From Phenylobacterium sp. (GTDB taxonomy: Bacteria; Pseudomonadota; Alphaproteobacteria; Caulobacterales; Caulobacteraceae), in assembly GCF_030651755.1 (NCBI RefSeq), contig NZ_JAUSBZ010000053.1, positions 1-45,133 on the forward strand: a DNA stretch of 45,133 bases, written 5' to 3'. This document shows positions 42,499-45,133 of this stretch, one piece after another. Every line of letters starts with the position of its first letter. Position 1 is the stretch's first letter. The notes under the pieces are model-generated. The model was not told the DNA's origin, ran no database searches, and was given only the letters and a program-made list of their open reading frames with translations. A program made the position numbers and the translations under genes.

Positions 42499-45133
42499 CT
42501 AGATGGACACGCGCAGGCGACGCGCGCGAGATTTGAACGCACCTTCGCCGCCTTCGAGAATGGCGCACACGCGCGCGCGTATCGATGCTTCATCCAGTCC
42601 TCCAGACGCGTAGCTGATTGACGGCATCTGCCCTGGAACGTGAGTGCCAGCCTCGGCGATGATGATCTGATCGGCATCCGTGTTGATGACGAGGTTTGCG
42701 TTGTGGGTGACCATGACCACCTGCCGTCGCAGCTTGGCGTCCGCGAATAGCGGGACGAGTTCGTCAAAGATCGATTTCGGGTCGAGATTCTCTTCCGGCT
42801 GATCGATGATCAGCGGGCGGTCATCGGAATGATCGAGAGCGAGATACAACAGCAACAAAACGATGCCCCGCGTACCGGGCGAAAGGTTGCGGATGTCCGT
42901 AAAATCGTAGTCAACCGAGTATCGGACCGTGATGTGATCGGTGCTGTATAGCCATTTGGCGAAGGATTTGAGCCACGCCCGGTGGGCCACTGGGTCGGTG
43001 TTCGCGACACGGGAGCTTGCCATCAGAACTTGGTCGTGGTTCGAGCGGAAATCTCGCATCGCGTCTGAGACCTCTTGAGCTGACCCTTCCTCCCACGCCT
43101 TTCGCAGATGCTTGTCCGCTAGCTCCAGCAGGGTGCCTTTGCCTTTGAAGGGACCAGCTTCTCGCAGGTCCACGAACGCTTCGCCCGCCAAAGCCCATTG
43201 CGTCAGGTCCGCTGTGCGGCGCACCGAGAACGCCAACTTCTTCAACGTCCCGGCCGAGTTCTCCAGTCGCGCTTTGATTGGAGAATAGAGATCGTTGAGC
43301 ACCTGCTCCTCGGCGATGATGGAGTTGAACACACTCTCGTAGGCGGCCGTGCGCTCATCGACCAATGCCTCTCGCCGCTCGGCTGCCCCACTCGCGTCTT
43401 CCAACCGCTCTCTAAGGTTGGTCAGCAGATCGGTCTCGGCGATCACACGCGTTGAGAGCTGTGTGAACTTTTCCTGTGTCGCTCGATCGACATTGATGAT
43501 GGCACTGAGACGGCCAACCTCGGCCTCCAGTATTGCGAGATTTTGCTGCTCAAGATCGAGGGTCTCGGCGAGCGGATTGGGCGTCGTGCCTGGGGGATTC
43601 GGCACGCCCTTCCACGATACCGAACTGGCGCGCGCCTCTTGCAGTCGCTGATCTATGACATCAGTGACTTGTCCAACGAAGTCCGTGCCGAACGGGTTCC
43701 AGTCGGTGTCATTCAACCCGCTCGTGCTGAACTTCGCCCTCAAGCTTCGCAGTGCCTCGGGGGACTTGTTGACACGGAAGTCACCCACCTCATCCTGAAG
43801 CGTCAGCAGCTGCTGCTCTCGAATGTTGAAGTGCCGCACGTAGCCACGCACCTTTTCAGCGGCGGCGGTGACAACCATGAGTCGGGCAGCCGTCGTAGCA
43901 TCGCCTTTTTTTACGAGTGCAGCACGCTCCGCCGTGAGCCGACCTAGGTTCTGTTCCTTCTCGGTGATCTGCCGTTGAAGACCGACGATGCTTTTAGTTT
44001 TCTCGATTTCCTCGCCGATCCGTTCAGACAGATTGATCAGGTAGGCTTCATCACGCGAGCGTGCTTCGCGATGACGCAACGCGCGTAGGTCTAGCAGCTC
44101 TTTGAAATCCGTGGCGCCGTCTCTCGTGCTGACCGAGTGGGAATCGAACACGACCCTCTCGACCTCTCGTAGCAACTCGTCGGAGACGCCGTCAGACGAG
44201 CACAAACGTTCGACGAACTGCTGGGACAGATACTGCACTCGCTTGATCTGGAATTCCTCACCGTCAACAGCGTCGGCGATAGTTTGCTCGTCAGTCTCGC
44301 CCGATGCCCAGTTCACGTCGACGGATACGTCGGTCAAAAAATCTCTAGCACGGTAGAGGAACGACTGTTTGTGTCGGTCGAGCGGAAGCGGAACGGCGTC
44401 GCATCCGGCGACGATCAGTTCGGCCAGCGCGGTCTTGCCTGAGCCACGGGCACCAATAATAGTCACCAACCCAGGGTTGAGAGGAACGGCCGGCGTCGCT
44501 GTCCAACTCGCACCTTTGATGAGAACATCGGAGATCACTTGAGACGGAAGCGCGCCGGTCGGGGGAGTTTCGCCGGTATAGGCCCGCTCAGGTGAGATGC
44601 ATGTTTGCCGAAGCGCTTCGAACGTCGGCGCGCCTTTGATCCAGCTAAATCGTTTGCCGTGCGGCTCGCCGACCCGCTCCATCGAATGCGCGTCGCTTCC
44701 GTGTAGGCAGGGTTTCTCACTGCCGTACTTTCGAACGAACTCTTCGCGCGGCAACGTTCGCGCTAGCCAGAAGTCTCGGTCCTTCGGGTTAGCCGAAAAG
44801 ATCGCTCTGGAGAATTTCTCGACCTCGCGCCGAAGCGTTGCGTCCGCTCCATCCTGCATTCCCGATGTCCCGTCAGCTCCCGCTGCGACGGCAACCAGAA
44901 TGTTATCCCGAGCCCACCCAAAGCCCGTAAAAATTTCTTTGAGCTGGTCGAAGCTAACCTTGAACTGGGTCGATCCATACCGCCGCGCTGCGCCCTCATC
45001 CCTGATGTTCGGGTCAGCCTTGAAGCCGAGGCGTGCGAGCTCTGATGGTGTACAACTGAAACGGTCATCTAGTGCATTGAATGTCAGGTTCGACAGAATC
45101 CGGTTCAGTTCATTCAGACGGTTTGGATCATCG
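42499..45133 (-). CDS. TrlF-type PHP-domain plus SMC/RecN-like ATPase, 5' end off the window
   Basis: The frame stays open from the stop at 42499 to the right edge, giving at least 877 residues; the N-terminus lies outside. The right-hand part includes the end of a PHP hydrolase domain with CLHGSDAHSMERVG (metal-binding GSDAH). An SMC/RecN-like ATPase follows: Walker A IIGARGSGKTALAEL, a long coiled-coil middle, signature LSPGTRGIVLLLLYLALD, Walker B PLIIDQPEENLDP and VVMVTHNANLV. PHP-ATPase fusions of this type are annotated TrlF-family and occur in accessory regions and are suspected in defence. Codon use is visibly less GC-rich than in the rest of the window, which suggests acquisition. 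Confidence 0.85.
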   Translation of the reverse strand, partial: DDPNRLNELNRILSNLTFNALDDRFSCTPSELARLGFKADPNIRDEGAARRYGSTQFKVSFDQLKEIFTGFGWARDNILVAVAAGADGTSGMQDGADATLRREVEKFSRAIFSANPKDRDFWLARTLPREEFVRKYGSEKPCLHGSDAHSMERVGEPHGKRFSWIKGAPTFEALRQTCISPERAYTGETPPTGALPSQVISDVLIKGASWTATPAVPLNPGLVTIIGARGSGKTALAELIVAGCDAVPLPLDRHKQSFLYRARDFLTDVSVDVNWASGETDEQTIADAVDGEEFQIKRVQYLSQQFVERLCSSDGVSDELLREVERVVFDSHSVSTRDGATDFKELLDLRALRHREARSRDEAYLINLSERIGEEIEKTKSIVGLQRQITEKEQNLGRLTAERAALVKKGDATTAARLMVVTAAAEKVRGYVRHFNIREQQLLTLQDEVGDFRVNKSPEALRSLRAKFSTSGLNDTDWNPFGTDFVGQVTDVIDQRLQEARASSVSWKGVPNPPGTTPNPLAETLDLEQQNLAILEAEVGRLSAIINVDRATQEKFTQLSTRVIAETDLLTNLRERLEDASGAAERREALVDERTAAYESVFNSIIAEEQVLNDLYSPIKARLENSAGTLKKLAFSVRRTADLTQWALAGEAFVDLREAGPFKGKGTLLELADKHLRKAWEEGSAQEVSDAMRDFRSNHDQVLMASSRVANTDPVAHRAWLKSFAKWLYSTDHITVRYSVDYDFTDIRNLSPGTRGIVLLLLYLALDHSDDRPLIIDQPEENLDPKSIFDELVPLFADAKLRRQVVMVTHNANLVINTDADQIIIAEAGTHVPGQMPSISYASGGLDEASIRARVCAILEGGEGAFKSRARRLRVSI

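Overview
The window is high-GC DNA (well above 65% by eye) from an alphaproteobacterium, most likely Caulobacterales (Caulobacter/Phenylobacterium-like). The evidence is a SciP-type DUF1153 protein, a DUF1476 protein (the alphaproteobacterial F1-ATPase zeta subunit) next to purC, DUF3297, DUF6481-like and DUF3606 proteins, and large TonB-dependent receptors. No rRNA, tRNA, CRISPR array or insertion sequence was seen.

Layout. (a) 1-1.3 kb: three translationally coupled genes, a winged-helix protein, an unknown and a SciP-like protein. (b) 1.3-8.3 kb: housekeeping genes (cinA N-domain, sfsA, map, radC) with an unknown membrane protein and a LytTR/acyltransferase divergent pair between map and radC. 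(c) 8.3-14.5 kb: small proteins, an MliC-like lipoprotein, a GST, an MFS carrier, purB and a CPA2 antiporter. (d) 14.7-17.4 kb: zeta subunit, then purC-purS-lipoprotein-purQ. (e) 17.5-31.1 kb: accessory block separating purQ from purL. It holds an MFS pump, a truncated hemoglobin, a candidate sensory operon (YfiR-like protein, TonB receptor, chemoreceptor), a second chemoreceptor, a deoxyinosine glycosylase, a PHB-depolymerase-type esterase and a nitroreductase. (f) 31.2-35.4 kb: purL followed by a coupled DUF3313/DCC/DUF3429 group and DUF3606. (g) 35.5-42.3 kb: an IclR regulator divergent from a 993-residue TonB receptor, the CinA C-domain, a serine hydrolase and a luciferase-like flavin oxidoreductase. 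(h) 42.5 kb to the right edge: a large PHP-ATPase (TrlF-type) in visibly lower-GC DNA, running off the window.

Working together: purC, purS, purQ, purL and purB cover the FGAM synthase, SAICAR synthase and adenylosuccinate lyase steps of IMP/AMP synthesis. The YfiR-like, TonB-receptor and MCP genes lie in one direction and could pass an outer-membrane signal to chemotaxis; this is the most interesting candidate system. Its AT-rich upstream region, the structured leader of the second chemoreceptor, the SciP paralogue operon and the PHP-ATPase at the edge are the next best leads.

Limits: family names rest on motifs read by eye, without searches. Start codons were chosen by homology and ribosome-binding sites where these were visible.
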